Of a DNA stretch of 64,000 bases, positions 62,647 through 64,000 are shown piece after piece. The DNA lies in assembly GCA_025698895.1 (NCBI GenBank), contig JAILWO010000003.1:248001-312000 (forward strand). The letters run 5' to 3'. Made by a program: the position numbers and the translations under genes. This DNA is from Rhizobiaceae bacterium (GTDB taxonomy: Bacteria > Pseudomonadota > Alphaproteobacteria > Rhizobiales > Rhizobiaceae). Position 1 is the stretch's first letter. Every line of letters begins with the position of its first letter. The notes beneath the pieces were generated by a model. That model was not told where the DNA came from. It ran no database searches and worked only from the letters and a program-made list of their open reading frames with translations.

Positions 62647-62770
62647 GAGCCGTCTCCATTTGCGCGCTGCCTCTCTAGACACAGCGCTCATGGCCCCGCA
62701 AGCGGCGAAGCGACTCGCCTTTGCTCCCAGGGACGCCTATCTTGGCGTGGTTCACGCAGGAGGCGATGCC

Positions 62771-63031
62771 ATGCGCGTTCCACCGAGACCACCGCTGAGC
62801 GGGCTCAAGCGGCAGCTCGACCGTTCGCGCGAGGACCAGGGCATGCGCCTGCCGCGCGACGGCTTTTTGCGCGAGACCTTCGCGCTGCCGCGCACCGACG
62901 CGCGCGCCAAGGCGCGCGAATGGTTTGACCGCTGGCCGAAGCAGGCCTACTGGACGGAGATCGAGAGCTGGTCGGAACTGCCTGGCGACGTGATCGAATT
63001 CACGATGCGTCGGCTGCCGACAGCGGACTGA
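62771..63031 (+). CDS. Small conserved hypothetical protein
   Basis: An 86-residue protein (MRVPPRPPLSGLKRQLDRSR, then LPRTDARAKAREWFDRWPKQ and AYWTEIESWSELPGDVIEFT). Basic and helical in the first half. The AREWFDRWPKQAYWTEIESW part looks like a conserved rhizobial motif of unknown function. ATG at 62771 after GGAGG. Divergent from hemF. Confidence 0.65.
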   Translation: MRVPPRPPLSGLKRQLDRSREDQGMRLPRDGFLRETFALPRTDARAKAREWFDRWPKQAYWTEIESWSELPGDVIEFTMRRLPTAD

Positions 63032-63052
63032 CGCTCGCCCAAGGAGCAAATG

Positions 63053-63682
63053 TCAGATTGATTCCAGGTGAATCCTGATCTTGCGGCGGGCATCCATGAG
63101 CGCCTGATAGGGCTGCGAGTCGGACAGGGAGACCTTGAACCGTCCCGCGTCGGCCGTCCCGTCGGGATAGACGTTGAGCGCGATGATGAATTTGCGGCCG
63201 GGTTTCGCGCCGGGTGGAAGCCCCGGACGGGCCACGATCTTCCACTGCAGCGCGCCGCCGCCCATCGGGTATTGGATATCGGGTGTCATCGACGCCTGGT
63301 GCCGGAGTTCCGTCAGAACCTTGGCGATCCGCCGTGGCCCCTTGAGGGGGATACCGGCCAGGACCTGCTTCTGAAGCTGCTGATAGCCGGTTTGTCCGCG
63401 CTCCTTGACGATCTGGTCGTGGACGCGTGTCCGGTTCTGGTCAGCCGTTTCGTCCCGGAGCGGGAGCCCGAGCCGCCCGCCAGATCGCAGGGTCGTGCCG
63501 CCGAACTCGAAGTCCTCTGGCTCGAGCTTTTCGGCGAGGACCGCAATCGAATAGCCTTGTGCGAAACGCGCGGGATTGATCCCCAGCATGGTGGCGAGCG
63601 CCTGAGGCGGACGCGGACCGATCTTGTCCACGGTGGTGACGTCGCCAGTCAGATAGACGCTCGATAGAATCTGGATCGGCAC
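63053..63682 (-). CDS. Hypothetical protein
   Basis: The 209-residue protein has no signal peptide and no recognised domain. Visible parts are MPIQILSSVYLTGDVTTVDK, a basic region (RIAKVLTELRHQ), and a GPRRIAKVL/IALNVYPDGTAD C-terminal half. The ATG at 63682 is the first plausible start. Neighbours give no hint. Convergent with the 86-residue gene. Confidence 0.6.
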   Translation of the reverse strand: MPIQILSSVYLTGDVTTVDKIGPRPPQALATMLGINPARFAQGYSIAVLAEKLEPEDFEFGGTTLRSGGRLGLPLRDETADQNRTRVHDQIVKERGQTGYQQLQKQVLAGIPLKGPRRIAKVLTELRHQASMTPDIQYPMGGGALQWKIVARPGLPPGAKPGRKFIIALNVYPDGTADAGRFKVSLSDSQPYQALMDARRKIRIHLESI

Positions 63683-63753
63683 CGTCGGCTCCCCCGGTTG
63701 CTGCGCTGATCCGCTCCACTAGCATCGACGCGACGACCGCGGCGTGAACAGGT

Positions 63754-64000
63754 TCACGTTTCGACGGCCATCCGGACGCCAGTTCGCGCAACGTCGCGCA
63801 TCCCAATCTGCCGCACCGCCTCGCCGGTCGCCATCGCGGCGGCCATCGCCAGATTGAGACTGCGGCCGCCGCCGGGCATCGGAATGAGGAGACGTTCGTC
63901 GGCGGCCGCGTGGACGTGGTCCGGCACACCGGCCGACTCGCGTCCGAACAGAAGGGTATCTCCCGGGACGAAGGCGAAATCCGTGTAGGGGACCGTTGCC
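63754..64000 (-). CDS. trmL: tRNA (cytidine(34)-2'-O)-methyltransferase TrmL, 5' part beyond window
   Basis: The C-terminal 81 residues of a SPOUT methyltransferase are present: TLLFGRESAGVPDHVHAAAD, then RLLIPMPGGGRSLNLAMAAA, ending TGVRMAVET and TGA at 63754-63756. The LFGRESAG and IPMPGGGRSLNLA motifs form the SAM-binding trefoil knot of TrmL (YibK). It methylates the wobble base of tRNA-Leu. The N-terminal half lies outside the window. Confidence 0.92.
   Translation of the reverse strand, partial: ATVPYTDFAFVPGDTLLFGRESAGVPDHVHAAADERLLIPMPGGGRSLNLAMAAAMATGEAVRQIGMRDVARTGVRMAVET

Overview
The window is about 66% GC and reads as the chromosome of an alphaproteobacterium of the order Hyphomicrobiales (Rhizobiales), closest in style to the Mesorhizobium/Phyllobacteriaceae and Brucella side. 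The evidence is the cluster sciP - fliJ - ctrA - response regulator - chpT - eipA, GANTC (CcrM) sites in front of ctrA, a fused trpE(G) gene behind a Trp-codon leader peptide, a likely EcfG-type stress promoter, and many families typical of rhizobia (ExoD, DUF1134, DUF1153, DUF1236, DUF1285). Density is high, most genes sit in short operons, and there is no rRNA, tRNA, CRISPR array or complete mobile element.

Region 1 (1-10.2 kb) is the most distinctive part: a corrinoid-dependent methyltransferase system. It holds a non-pyrrolysine MttB-family methyltransferase, its corrinoid protein (transcribed divergently), a DUF1638 protein, a pterin-binding (dihydropteroate-synthase-fold) methyltransferase, a MetF/MetV methylene-THF reductase pair, a small 'virulence factor' domain protein, a three-helix membrane protein and a RamA-like 2Fe-2S/ASKHA reductive activase. 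Together they could take a methyl group from a quaternary amine or similar substrate to cob(I)alamin, pass it to tetrahydrofolate and oxidise it. Formate-THF ligase (fhs, 24.2 kb) could complete the route to formate. ExoD and a glycolipid-binding-domain protein are interspersed.

Region 2 (10.2-17.2 kb) holds mnmA and the CtrA cell-cycle locus, with CtrA-like boxes and GANTC clusters in the promoters. Region 3 (17.2-30 kb) has a frameshifted TrmH-family methyltransferase, an ArsR regulator, a HugZ-like protein, an acyl-CoA pair (CaiB-type racemase/transferase and SDR dehydrogenase), a hybrid histidine kinase, fhs, a 275-bp mosaic palindromic element, and DUF2254, DUF1236, DUF899 and PEP-mutase-family genes; the last carries an amber codon near its end.

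Region 4 (30-42.5 kb) is amino-acid biosynthesis and transport: trpL attenuator and trpE(G), CDF metal exporter, AbrB-family membrane protein, SH3 protein, ABC exporter, M24 peptidase, an EcfG-promoter stress gene, and leuA behind a Leu-rich leader peptide. A small lower-GC islet (42.5-43.8 kb) carries a toxin-antitoxin-like pair and a transposase remnant.

Region 5 (43.8-64 kb) holds a membrane-bound winged-helix/TPR regulator, housekeeping hydrolases, a GST, a TetR/membrane-protein divergon, a four-gene MoxR - DUF58 - DUF4159 - GATase-like envelope operon, the DUF1285 - NUDIX - CCA-transferase operon, a LysR locus, hemF and the end of trmL. Start codons were chosen by family length and ribosome-binding sites and several differ from the longest possible reading frame.
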